The translations under genes and the position numbers were made by a program. Positions 36,073 through 44,615 of a DNA stretch of 47,851 bases are shown here, piece by piece. The first letter of the stretch is position 1. Each line of letters starts with the position of its first letter. Source of the stretch: J084 sp964471405 (GTDB taxonomy: Bacteria > Pseudomonadota > Alphaproteobacteria > Sphingomonadales > Rhodothalassiaceae); the NCBI GenBank assembly GCA_964471405.1, contig CAYYGH010000012.1, positions 1 through 47,851 of the forward strand, given 5' to 3'. The notes below the pieces were generated by a model. That model was given only the letters and a program-made list of their open reading frames with translations. It was not told where the DNA came from and did not search any database.

Positions 36073-37965
36073 ATGCGCGACGGTTTCACGATTACGCGGC
36101 GGGAAGGGCTGCTGGGGTTGCTCGCAGCCGGCGTAAGCGGCCTGATGCCGGGGCGGCTGATGGCAGAGGAGAGCGGTTCGGGATTCACGCATGGTGTTGC
36201 CAGCGGGGATCCAGGCACGAACCATGTGGCGTTGTGGACCCGCTATCAGCCTCCCCATGGTGCGGATGACGCCACTCTGGTTCTGACTCTTGCGGACGAT
36301 CCCGGCTTCACGCATGTCCGCCTGCGTCGGGAGGTTGCGGTCAGCCGCGCGCGCAACTTCTGCATTACGGAAATCGTGGACGGGCTGGAGCCGGACCGCC
36401 GCTACTTCTATCGCTTCCAGGCCGCCGACGGGACGCTCAGCACCACCGGCCGGACCCGCACATTGCCGGCGACGCCGCGGCCGCTCAAGATCGCCGTCGT
36501 CTCCTGCAGCAACTATCCGTATGGCTTCTTCCACGTCTACCGGGCCATTGCGGCCCGCGAGGACATCGATCTCGTGCTTCATCTGGGCGACTACATCTAT
36601 GAATACCCGGCCGGCAAATACGGCGACCCGCGGGTCGTCGCCCAGGGACGGCAGGTCAAGCCGGAGGGCGAGCTGCTTACGCTGGCGGACTATCGCGAAC
36701 GCTATGCTCTCTATCGCAGCGATCCGGACCTGCAGGCCCTGCATGCCGCACATCCTATAGTCGCAATCTATGACGACCATGAAGCGGCCAATGATTCCTG
36801 GAAGAATGGAGCGGAGAATCATCAGCCGAATGAGGGGGACTGGTCCGTCCGCAAGCAGGCGGCGCTCAAGGCCTGGCAGGAATGGCTGCCCGTGACCCAT
36901 GCGCCCGCAGCGCCGGAGGACAGCTTCTATCGGCGGATCGCCGCTCCCGGCCTGTTCGATCTGTTCATTCTTGATACCCGGCTCGTCGCCCGCGATCGCC
37001 AGCTCAGCTATCTGCCGGACAACAGCCTGATCGCAAAGGATGAAAATCCGCAATTGAGCGGCGATATGCCTCTGCGCACCGCGGTCTTCGACTTTTCCGA
37101 CCCGGCGCATCCGCATGTGGTCACCGATCCCGAGCAGGCGCGCAGGCTGCCCGCAGAGCTGCGCAAGGTGGTGCCCATCCCCTTCGACATGACGGGCGAG
37201 AAGCCGAAACCCATTCTCGACTGGGAGCGGATCCGCAGTCTGGATCCCGGGAACCTGCCGCAAGGCATCGCCTATCTCCCCGACCTGGAGGCCTTCCGCA
37301 AGAAGCTCTGGGATTCCCGCCGCAGTCTGCTCGGGGCCCAGCAGGAGGCATGGCTGGCGGCCGAGCTCGATCGTTCCGTCCACAGCGGGACACCCTGGCA
37401 GCTCATCGGACAGCAGGTGGTCATGGGTCGTCTGGTTGCGCCGGAGCTGCTGGATATCGCGGATTTCTCCAAGCCCTCCGTGATCAACCGGCAGGCGGCC
37501 GAAAAGTTCCAGGCTCTGGCGCGGGCGGGACTTCCGCTCAATCTCGATTCCTGGGATGGGTATCCGGCCGCGCGGGAGCGTTTCTATGACATCCTCGATC
37601 AGACGGCGGCACGGGCCGTGGTGCTGTCCGGGGACAGCCACAACGCCTGGGCCTTCAATCTTGCCGACAGGAAGGGACGGCCGGCAGCCGTGGAATTCGC
37701 CACTCCGGCCGTCACTTCACCGGGGCTTGCGCAGTACCTGCCCGTGCCGCCGGAGGAGATGGCGCGGCGTTTTGTTGCGCACAATCCCGAGCTCGTCTAC
37801 TTCGAGCCGCGCTGGCGCGGCTGGATCGAGCTCACAGTGGCCCCTGAGGCGGTCAGCGGCCGGTTCCACTATGTCTCAACCGTAATCTCGCACCAGGCCG
37901 AGCCGATTGCCGGCCCCCGGTTCACCCGCCACCGCGACGGCCCCGTCAGCCTCGTGCGCGGCTGA
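36073..37965 (+). CDS. PhoD-type alkaline phosphatase/phosphodiesterase
   Basis: The 630-residue precursor has a twin-arginine signal (TRREGLLGLLAAG, Arg9-Arg10), so it is exported folded. A PhoD N-terminal domain (FTHGVASGDP, VALWTRYQPP) comes first. The metallophosphatase domain follows with SCSNYPYGFF, LHLGDYIYEY, the metal ligands IYDDHEAANDSW, FILDTRL and LSGDSHNAW. PhoD enzymes use iron and calcium to release phosphate from mono- and diesters. GGGAGAGGA precedes the ATG. It is convergent with the first M1 peptidase gene. Confidence 0.93.
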   Translation: MRDGFTITRREGLLGLLAAGVSGLMPGRLMAEESGSGFTHGVASGDPGTNHVALWTRYQPPHGADDATLVLTLADDPGFTHVRLRREVAVSRARNFCITEIVDGLEPDRRYFYRFQAADGTLSTTGRTRTLPATPRPLKIAVVSCSNYPYGFFHVYRAIAAREDIDLVLHLGDYIYEYPAGKYGDPRVVAQGRQVKPEGELLTLADYRERYALYRSDPDLQALHAAHPIVAIYDDHEAANDSWKNGAENHQPNEGDWSVRKQAALKAWQEWLPVTHAPAAPEDSFYRRIAAPGLFDLFILDTRLVARDRQLSYLPDNSLIAKDENPQLSGDMPLRTAVFDFSDPAHPHVVTDPEQARRLPAELRKVVPIPFDMTGEKPKPILDWERIRSLDPGNLPQGIAYLPDLEAFRKKLWDSRRSLLGAQQEAWLAAELDRSVHSGTPWQLIGQQVVMGRLVAPELLDIADFSKPSVINRQAAEKFQALARAGLPLNLDSWDGYPAARERFYDILDQTAARAVVLSGDSHNAWAFNLADRKGRPAAVEFATPAVTSPGLAQYLPVPPEEMARRFVAHNPELVYFEPRWRGWIELTVAPEAVSGRFHYVSTVISHQAEPIAGPRFTRHRDGPVSLVRG

Positions 37966-38108
37966 TCGCCAGGGCGTGGATACGGCCGACGAGCCCCGTC
38001 GCATCCGTCCTGCTGCTGAAGAAAGCGGGAAGATGCCGCCCGCAGCTGGTGGAAGGCGGAAAGCGCCGCCCTGCCTTCGAGCAGGTAAAGCACCGGGAGA
38101 ACCGCCCG

Positions 38109-40448
38109 TTACCGGTGACGGGGGCGGTTGGCCCGGTTGGCGGCGTCCTGCATCTCCTTCATGAGGTTGCGGGATGGTTTGGGTTTGGTGAGGGTGATGG
38201 AGATCTGCTCCGGCTCGCGCGGCCATGCGTTGTTCCAGAGATCGACATCGGCGGTGCTGCGGTCCGGGTCGAAGCGGATGCCGGTGATGTCCTTGTCGGT
38301 GACGAACAGCTTTGTCACCGTCCGGGGGTTTCGCCGCCAGATCTCGGCCGGCAGGGTGAGCCGGGTGGTGCTGCCGTCCGCGTAGCGGATTTCCAGGGGC
38401 AGGGGGGTGACGAGGCCGCCCTTGTTGCGGAAGGTGACGAAGGTGAGCTTCCTGCCGGTCTCAAGCAGGGCCTTTTCCTTCTCGCTCAGGCCTTCGAGGA
38501 GTTTTTCATACTCTGCGACATCCTTGGGCGAGACGGTGTATTCGTCATGCGTGTTGTAGAAGTCCTTCAGATAGGGGTCCCGGTCCACCCGGCGGGGCAG
38601 GGGAGCATCCAGCTTTTCCTGAAGCGTGGGGCCCAGGGCCTCCTCGCGAGCCCTCTTCCAGGCCATTTCGCGCTCGGGATTGCGGGTGTTGATGCGCGCG
38701 CGCACGACCCGGTCGATGGCCACGTCCACATGGTCCGTGCCATAGAACCAGCCGCGCCAGAACCAGTCCAGATCGACGCCTGAGGCATCCTCCATGGTGC
38801 GGAAGAAGTCATAGGGCGTCGGCCGCTTGAACGCCCAGCGCCGCACATATTCGCGAAACGCCCGGTCAAACACCTCCCGCCCCAGCACCACGTCACGCAA
38901 TACCGTCAATGCCGCCACAACCTTGCGGTAGCCTGTTGCCCCGCGATCGAAATAGTCGTCGGAAAGCGTCATGATCGGCCGTTGCGGCCGCCGCGTCATG
39001 ATCGGTCCGATCCGCGCCGGCGCCCCGCGCGAGCGGGGAGGCCGCCGCTCCCAGAGCCGCATGGCGATGTCGTCCACGAAGGAGTTGAGCCCCTCGTCCA
39101 TCCACAGCCAGTGGCGCTCGTCGGAATTGACGATCATGGGAAACCAGTTGTGCCCCACTTCATGGATGACGACGCCGATCAGCCCATATTTCTCGCGCCG
39201 CGAATAGCTCGGCGGGTCCTTCGGTCGCGGGGCGTTGGCGGAGATCATCGGATATTCCATGCCGGAGCGGATCGGCGCGTTGACCGATGTGGCCTGCGGC
39301 CAGGGATATTCGAAGCCCGTGGTCTGCGCATAGACGTCGAGCGCCTGGATGACGGCCTCGGTCGAAAACCGGTTCCAGATCGGCATGCCTTCCGGCGGGT
39401 AGAAGGACTGGGCCAGCACGAAACGCCCCGAAGGGTAGCGGAAGCCCTTCGCGTCCCAGACGAAGCGGGGGGAGGCCGCCCAGGCGAAATCGCGCACGTT
39501 TTTCGCCTTGAAATGCCAGGTCCTGGCTGCTTTCGGTTTCCGGCCGCTGCGGGCCTTCGCCTCGTCCGGCGTGATCACGAAGACGGGCCTGGTGGCGGTG
39601 CGCGCCTCATCCAGCCGGCGGCGTTCCTGCTCGCCGAGGACCTCCGAGGGATTGTCAAGAACACCGGTGGCGGCGACCGTAAAGGTTTCCGGCACCGTGA
39701 TCCGGACATCGAAATCGCCGAACTCCAAGGCCGGCTCCCCATAAAGGAAGGCCTTGACGATCCATCCGCCATAATCGGTATAGGCGGCCGGCCGCGGATA
39801 CCACATGGCGACGAAATAGCTCGGCGCCCCATCCGCAAAGCGTTCCATCGCCGAGCGGTTGGAGACCTCCTTGGCGGGCGGGATCCGGAGATGCCAAGAG
39901 ATCTTGAGCGTCACCTCGCCTCCCGGTGCGAGGGGGCGCGGCAGGTCCACCCGCATCATCGTGTCCTGCACATGAAAGGCGAGCGGACGGCCGTGTGCGT
40001 CCTCCACCCGCTCGATCGACATGCCGAGCCCGGCCTCCTGAACCGTCAGAATTTCCGTCAGCCGGGCGAAGGGCAGCTTGTCGGCAGGGGGATCGGACCG
40101 CGAGAGCTGAGAGAGGGAATGGGGGCGAAAGCGGTTGTGATCAAGCTGAAACCACAGATAGCGCAGCGTATCGGGCGAGTGGTTCTCATATGTGATTGTC
40201 GCATCCCCGAAGATGGTCTCAAGCCGATCGTCCAGCCGCACGGCGATCCGATATCGCACATGCTGCTGCCAGTAGGCGGGGCCCGGTGCGCCGGAGGCCG
40301 TGCGATAGAGGTTCGCGGCGGGGAAAACCTCGTCAAGCTGGGCAAACGGATCCGGCACGCCCTTTTCCGTCCCGGCCAGGGCGGGAAGGAAAAGCAGCTG
40401 CCCGACAAGCCAGCTCGCCAGCCCCAGAATGTGCCCCCCGATCTTCAT
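38109..40448 (-). CDS. M1-family metallopeptidase, copy 1
   Basis: The 779-residue precursor has an N-terminal signal (about 8-26, ending LPALAG), so it acts in the periplasm or outside. The zinc site is HEVGH (His429, Glu430, His433) with the third ligand Glu452 in MDEGLNSF, in the M1 (aminopeptidase N/leukotriene hydrolase) order. The exopeptidase motif GAMEN is replaced by SGMEY. AGGAGG precedes the ATG at 40448. The gene duplicates the upstream M1 gene at 40605-42989. Its last 775 bp or so, apart from the final few codons, are identical to that gene. A GC-rich hairpin overlaps the stop codon at about 38103-38128, with no T-run. Confidence 0.92.
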   Translation of the reverse strand: MKIGGHILGLASWLVGQLLFLPALAGTEKGVPDPFAQLDEVFPAANLYRTASGAPGPAYWQQHVRYRIAVRLDDRLETIFGDATITYENHSPDTLRYLWFQLDHNRFRPHSLSQLSRSDPPADKLPFARLTEILTVQEAGLGMSIERVEDAHGRPLAFHVQDTMMRVDLPRPLAPGGEVTLKISWHLRIPPAKEVSNRSAMERFADGAPSYFVAMWYPRPAAYTDYGGWIVKAFLYGEPALEFGDFDVRITVPETFTVAATGVLDNPSEVLGEQERRRLDEARTATRPVFVITPDEAKARSGRKPKAARTWHFKAKNVRDFAWAASPRFVWDAKGFRYPSGRFVLAQSFYPPEGMPIWNRFSTEAVIQALDVYAQTTGFEYPWPQATSVNAPIRSGMEYPMISANAPRPKDPPSYSRREKYGLIGVVIHEVGHNWFPMIVNSDERHWLWMDEGLNSFVDDIAMRLWERRPPRSRGAPARIGPIMTRRPQRPIMTLSDDYFDRGATGYRKVVAALTVLRDVVLGREVFDRAFREYVRRWAFKRPTPYDFFRTMEDASGVDLDWFWRGWFYGTDHVDVAIDRVVRARINTRNPEREMAWKRAREEALGPTLQEKLDAPLPRRVDRDPYLKDFYNTHDEYTVSPKDVAEYEKLLEGLSEKEKALLETGRKLTFVTFRNKGGLVTPLPLEIRYADGSTTRLTLPAEIWRRNPRTVTKLFVTDKDITGIRFDPDRSTADVDLWNNAWPREPEQISITLTKPKPSRNLMKEMQDAANRANRPRHR
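38151..38925. repeat. 775-bp perfect direct repeat, copy 1
   Basis: Read base by base, 38151-38925 equals 40644-41418 with no mismatch, at a constant offset of 2,493 bp. Identity stops abruptly at both ends: 38150 (g) versus 40643 (c), and 38926 (c) versus 41419 (g). The block codes for about 258 residues at the C-terminal end of both M1 peptidases, from KVVAALTVLRD to SRNLMKEM. The reading frame is kept. Confidence 0.95.
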
Positions 40449-40488
40449 GGCCTTCCTCCTGCCGACATCTTCTGCATCACCCTCGCCT

Positions 40489-40502
40489 TCCCGCTTGCGG
40501 GA
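40489..40502. repeat. Small REP-like palindrome between the M1 genes
   Basis: TCCCGC-TT-GCGGGA is a perfect inverted repeat followed by TGAC. This is the same general layout as the REP elements at 22-52 and 151-180 but with a different stem. It sits between the two M1 genes. A second short palindrome, TTGGGGCCCCAA, follows near 40520. Confidence 0.4.
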
Positions 40503-40604
40503 TGACCGCATGCCGCCTTTTTGGGGCCCCAAGGGCCGTGAACGGCAAGACGGCCGCCCTCCTCCCTGCTCCTTCCCCGGAGTCTTCTCTACCGGCCCGA
40601 CCGC

Positions 40605-42989
40605 CTAGCGCCGCTCATGTCCGGCATCCGGCGGCGCTTCGCCCATCTCCTTCATGAGGTTGCGGGATGGTTTGGGTTTGGTGAGGGTGATGGAGATCTG
40701 CTCCGGCTCGCGCGGCCATGCGTTGTTCCAGAGATCGACATCGGCGGTGCTGCGGTCCGGGTCGAAGCGGATGCCGGTGATGTCCTTGTCGGTGACGAAC
40801 AGCTTTGTCACCGTCCGGGGGTTTCGCCGCCAGATCTCGGCCGGCAGGGTGAGCCGGGTGGTGCTGCCGTCCGCGTAGCGGATTTCCAGGGGCAGGGGGG
40901 TGACGAGGCCGCCCTTGTTGCGGAAGGTGACGAAGGTGAGCTTCCTGCCGGTCTCAAGCAGGGCCTTTTCCTTCTCGCTCAGGCCTTCGAGGAGTTTTTC
41001 ATACTCTGCGACATCCTTGGGCGAGACGGTGTATTCGTCATGCGTGTTGTAGAAGTCCTTCAGATAGGGGTCCCGGTCCACCCGGCGGGGCAGGGGAGCA
41101 TCCAGCTTTTCCTGAAGCGTGGGGCCCAGGGCCTCCTCGCGAGCCCTCTTCCAGGCCATTTCGCGCTCGGGATTGCGGGTGTTGATGCGCGCGCGCACGA
41201 CCCGGTCGATGGCCACGTCCACATGGTCCGTGCCATAGAACCAGCCGCGCCAGAACCAGTCCAGATCGACGCCTGAGGCATCCTCCATGGTGCGGAAGAA
41301 GTCATAGGGCGTCGGCCGCTTGAACGCCCAGCGCCGCACATATTCGCGAAACGCCCGGTCAAACACCTCCCGCCCCAGCACCACGTCACGCAATACCGTC
41401 AATGCCGCCACAACCTTGGCATAGGCATTGTTGCCGAGCTGGAGCACCTCGTCGGGCGCCGTCATGATCGGGCGCTGGCCCGTGCCCTTCATGTAACGGA
41501 AGATGTTCTCATTGAGCCCGCGCCGGCTGGGATAGTCCTTCTCCCACAGGCGTTCGGCGATGTTCTGGACGAAGGAGTTGAGCCCCTCGTCCAGCCAGGC
41601 CCACCGCCGCTCGTCGGAATTCAGGATCATGGGGAACCAGTCATGCCCGATCTCGTGGATGACGACGCCGATCAGCGCGTATTTCTCGCGCCGCGAATAG
41701 CTTGGCGGATCCTTCGGCCGCGGCCCGTTCGAGGTGATCATGGGATACTCCATGCCGCCCGAGAGCGGGCCGTTCACCGAATCCGCATGGGGCCAGGGGT
41801 ATTCGAGGCCCGTGATGCGGGCATACACGTCAAGCGACTGGATGATCGCATCGGTGGAATAGAGATGCCACAGCGGCATCGCCTCGTTCGGATAGAAGGA
41901 CTGGGCGAGCACGAAGCGCCCGGACGGATAGCGGAAGCCCTTCGCATCCCAGATGAACTTGCGCGAGGAAGCCCATGCGAAATCGCGCACGTTTTCCGCC
42001 TTGAAATGCCAGGTTTTCGTGTCCGTGGCAGCGGATTGCTCGTTCTTCTTTGCCTCCTCCGGCGTGATGATGAAGAGGGGCTTCTTTGCCTTTGCGGCCT
42101 TTTTCAGGCGATTGCGCTGCCGGGCGGTGAGCACCTCCTCGGGGTTCTGGAGCGTGCCGGTGGCAGCCACCACGTGATCAGCGGGTACCGTGATCCGGAC
42201 ATCGAAGTCCCCGAATTCCACCGTAAACTCGCCGGATCCGAGAAACGGCATCACACGCCATCCGCCATAATCGGTATAGGCGGCCAGCCGCGGATACCAC
42301 TGGGCGAGGAAGAAGATGGCGTTGCCGTCCTTGAATTCCTCATAGCCGCCGCGCGCCCCCACCACGCGTCCCTCGGGGATGACGTAATGCCAGGCGATGC
42401 GGAAAGTGAACGTTCCTTTCGCAGGCAGCGGCTTCGGGAGGTCGATGCGCATGAAGCTGTCCACGACGTGATGCGCAAGGGGCTGCCCGGTCGCATCGGT
42501 GACGGCGGTGATCACGTCGCCATAGCCCTTTTCCTGAATTTGCAGGATGGCATCGAGTGCTTCAAAGCGCATCTTCCTCTCGTCGGGCGAGACGGTGGAT
42601 GAGAGCACCGCCTTGGAGTCCTTGCGGAAGCGGTTCTGATCAAGCTGCACCCACAGATAGCGCAGGGTATCGGGCGAGTTGTTGTGATAGGTGATCGTCT
42701 CTTCGCCGGTGATCGTTTTGGCCTTTTCATCCAGCCGCACGGAGATGACGTAATCCACCTTCTGCTGCCAGTAGGCGGGGCCCGGTGCGCCGGAGGCCGT
42801 GCGATAGACATTCGCGGTGGGGAAAAGCTCGTCAAGCTGCGCAAAGACGTCCCGCGGGCCCTTCTTGCGGGACTCGCCGGGGCTGGCGCTGGTGGCGGCA
42901 ATTTGTCCGGCCAGCATCAGCGCGCCAAGGATCATCGTGAGAACGAAGCAGGGGACAGGGTGGCGTCCGGTCCGTGAAATCCGCAGCAT
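40605..42989 (-). CDS. M1-family metallopeptidase, copy 2
   Basis: The 794-residue precursor has an N-terminal signal (about 14-36). The zinc site is HEIGH (His445, Glu446, His449) with Glu468 in LDEGLNSF, and GGMEY replaces GAMEN. GGAGGAG lies about 8 bases before the ATG at 42989. It is 156 bp upstream of copy 1 and in the same orientation, so the two may share a transcript. The catalytic and N-terminal parts differ from copy 1 at many residues, but the C-terminal 258 or so residues are identical, and a short 47-bp block near the N-terminus is also identical (42762-42808 versus 40263-40309). Confidence 0.92.
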   Translation of the reverse strand: MLRISRTGRHPVPCFVLTMILGALMLAGQIAATSASPGESRKKGPRDVFAQLDELFPTANVYRTASGAPGPAYWQQKVDYVISVRLDEKAKTITGEETITYHNNSPDTLRYLWVQLDQNRFRKDSKAVLSSTVSPDERKMRFEALDAILQIQEKGYGDVITAVTDATGQPLAHHVVDSFMRIDLPKPLPAKGTFTFRIAWHYVIPEGRVVGARGGYEEFKDGNAIFFLAQWYPRLAAYTDYGGWRVMPFLGSGEFTVEFGDFDVRITVPADHVVAATGTLQNPEEVLTARQRNRLKKAAKAKKPLFIITPEEAKKNEQSAATDTKTWHFKAENVRDFAWASSRKFIWDAKGFRYPSGRFVLAQSFYPNEAMPLWHLYSTDAIIQSLDVYARITGLEYPWPHADSVNGPLSGGMEYPMITSNGPRPKDPPSYSRREKYALIGVVIHEIGHDWFPMILNSDERRWAWLDEGLNSFVQNIAERLWEKDYPSRRGLNENIFRYMKGTGQRPIMTAPDEVLQLGNNAYAKVVAALTVLRDVVLGREVFDRAFREYVRRWAFKRPTPYDFFRTMEDASGVDLDWFWRGWFYGTDHVDVAIDRVVRARINTRNPEREMAWKRAREEALGPTLQEKLDAPLPRRVDRDPYLKDFYNTHDEYTVSPKDVAEYEKLLEGLSEKEKALLETGRKLTFVTFRNKGGLVTPLPLEIRYADGSTTRLTLPAEIWRRNPRTVTKLFVTDKDITGIRFDPDRSTADVDLWNNAWPREPEQISITLTKPKPSRNLMKEMGEAPPDAGHERR
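40644..41418. repeat. 775-bp perfect direct repeat, copy 2
   Basis: This is the partner of 38151-38925. It lies wholly inside the coding sequence of the second M1 gene. The downstream 3' codons differ between the two genes (GEAPPDAGHERR here, QDAANRANRPRHR in copy 1). Confidence 0.95.
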
Positions 42990-43145
42990 CTGTCTTCTCC
43001 TCCCTTTCCGCCCACGGGGGCCATGCCGGGACGGTTCACATCCGCTTCCGGCCAAGGCTCTTCTTCTTGACTTGGTGCCCGGCCACCGGCTTTGCATCGA
43101 CGGCAGGCTAGCGGGAGCGCGCAGACGGTGCAATCATTCTCAACG

Positions 43146-44429
43146 ATGGTTGAAGGAGCGGGCGTTCGGCCGAAGGTCGCTGTGGTTGCGGGACTGGGCG
43201 ACAGGCCGCCCGTTGGCGGCCATCTGGGAGTCTGGCTGCGGGTGGCCGAGACCATTGCGACCCTTCCGCATCTGCCGCTGCGATTCGATCTGATGATGAT
43301 CCGCCGGGGAGATGCCCCAGCTCGGGAATCGCCGGGAGGGGATGTTCATCTCCATCGTCTTCCCGCCCTGCTTGACAGCGACCGTCTGCCATTTTCCCGC
43401 ACGGCTGCCGGCGGTACCGAACTTCTTGCCCCTTCTTTCTTTCTGCTGCGCCGGCTTGCGGAATGCGATCCCGATGTCGTGGTGATCAGCGATCCCTTCG
43501 GCTTCGGTCGCACGGCGGCAGGCTGGGCCCGGCGCAACCGGCGGGCGCTCGTCTATGCGGTGCAGACCAGGCATGATGTCTTCGCGCAGATCTATGGCGC
43601 TGCGATTGTAGCGCGCATGGTGGGAACCCGCGCCAGCCGGTGGCTTGAGGAGCGGTTCCGGTTTTCGGAACGCCTGGGCGGTCGTGTGCAGGACCGTATC
43701 GGCGCGCTCATGCGCCGGGCCGATCACGTCTTCGCCTCTTCCCGCAAGGAGCTTGCCCGCTTGCAGGCCGAAATGCCCGGTCTGTCCGTGAGCCTGTGGC
43801 GACGGGGTGTCGATTTCACGCGTTTCAGGCCGGACCGACGGGATCGCGCCTGGCTGCAGCAGGCCCATGGCATTCCGCCGGATCGCTTTGTCGTGCTGTT
43901 CGCCGGGCGGGTGGATGAATCGAAGGGCGTGCCTTTTTTGCTGGATGTCATCGCGGCGAGCATGCCGGAGATGCCGCGGCTTCACCTCTTTCTGGCCGGA
44001 GAGGGGCGCTGGCGGGCACGGGCCAGAGCGCGCCTGGGCGCCTCCGTCACGGCACCCGGCGCCCTGCCACAGGACGATCTCGCGCGCGTGATGGCCTGTT
44101 GTGACGTCTTCGCCTTTCCCTCGCCTTCCGATGCCGCGGCCAATGTCCTGCGTGAGGCGCAGGCAAGCGGTCTGCCTGTGCTGGTCAACGCCTCGGAGGG
44201 CGTGGCCGAGCTGATCACCGAAGCCGGCCTGGATGGATGGGCTCTGCCCGCCGGCAACTGCCCGGCCTGGGTTGCGGCCCTGCGGGAGCTGGCAGGCGGG
44301 GACGAGGCCGAACGGGCAGCGCGCCGCCGGCAGATCGCCGCCCGGGCCCGGCAGCAGTATCCGGACTGGCAGAGCGTGGTGGCGGACGATCTTCTGCCCG
44401 TGTGGCAGCGGCTTGCCGCCGGCGATTGA
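43146..44429 (+). CDS. GT4-family glycosyltransferase
   Basis: The 427-residue soluble enzyme has the two-domain GT-B fold of family 4. The N-terminal domain has VAVVAGLGDRPPVGGHLGVW and PDVVVISDPFGFGRTA. The C-terminal nucleotide-sugar domain has VVLFAGRVDESKGVPFLLD and DVFAFPSPSDAAANVLREAQ. The usual EX7E motif reads D-x7-E here. It probably transfers a sugar to a lipid or polysaccharide acceptor; neither donor nor acceptor can be told. The start is uncertain: the ATG at 43146 has no clear ribosome binding site, and a GTG at 43128 is in frame. It is divergent from the M1 genes. Confidence 0.85.
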   Translation: MVEGAGVRPKVAVVAGLGDRPPVGGHLGVWLRVAETIATLPHLPLRFDLMMIRRGDAPARESPGGDVHLHRLPALLDSDRLPFSRTAAGGTELLAPSFFLLRRLAECDPDVVVISDPFGFGRTAAGWARRNRRALVYAVQTRHDVFAQIYGAAIVARMVGTRASRWLEERFRFSERLGGRVQDRIGALMRRADHVFASSRKELARLQAEMPGLSVSLWRRGVDFTRFRPDRRDRAWLQQAHGIPPDRFVVLFAGRVDESKGVPFLLDVIAASMPEMPRLHLFLAGEGRWRARARARLGASVTAPGALPQDDLARVMACCDVFAFPSPSDAAANVLREAQASGLPVLVNASEGVAELITEAGLDGWALPAGNCPAWVAALRELAGGDEAERAARRRQIAARARQQYPDWQSVVADDLLPVWQRLAAGD

Positions 44430-44615
44430 GAAGAGGCAGCAGGCTTCCCGCCCCGGACCGCTCCCATTCCCGCGCTGGGGGCAGCGGCCTGCCTCACCCC
44501 TTCTTCCAAGCTCTTCTCATATGAATGCGTGATCTTAAATTTCTTTTCTGGCGCAGGATGATATAAGGTAATTCCAAGGTAGAAGGTGAGGGTGGCGAGC
44601 AGGAAGGATCAGGCC

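Noticed and set aside
35887..37641. Minus-strand open frame of 584 codons opposite phoD
   Set aside because: It is antisense to a complete Tat-exported PhoD, and its composition is that of reversed PhoD codons.
38982..40505. Plus-strand open frame opposite the first M1 peptidase, with matching short frames in both copies
   Set aside because: It is antisense to the zinc-site region. The identical frames in both copies follow from the 775-bp repeat, not from conservation of a protein.
38151..41418. The 775-bp repeat as an insertion sequence or other mobile element
   Set aside because: Both copies lie in frame inside homologous genes, with no terminal inverted repeats, target duplication or transposase.
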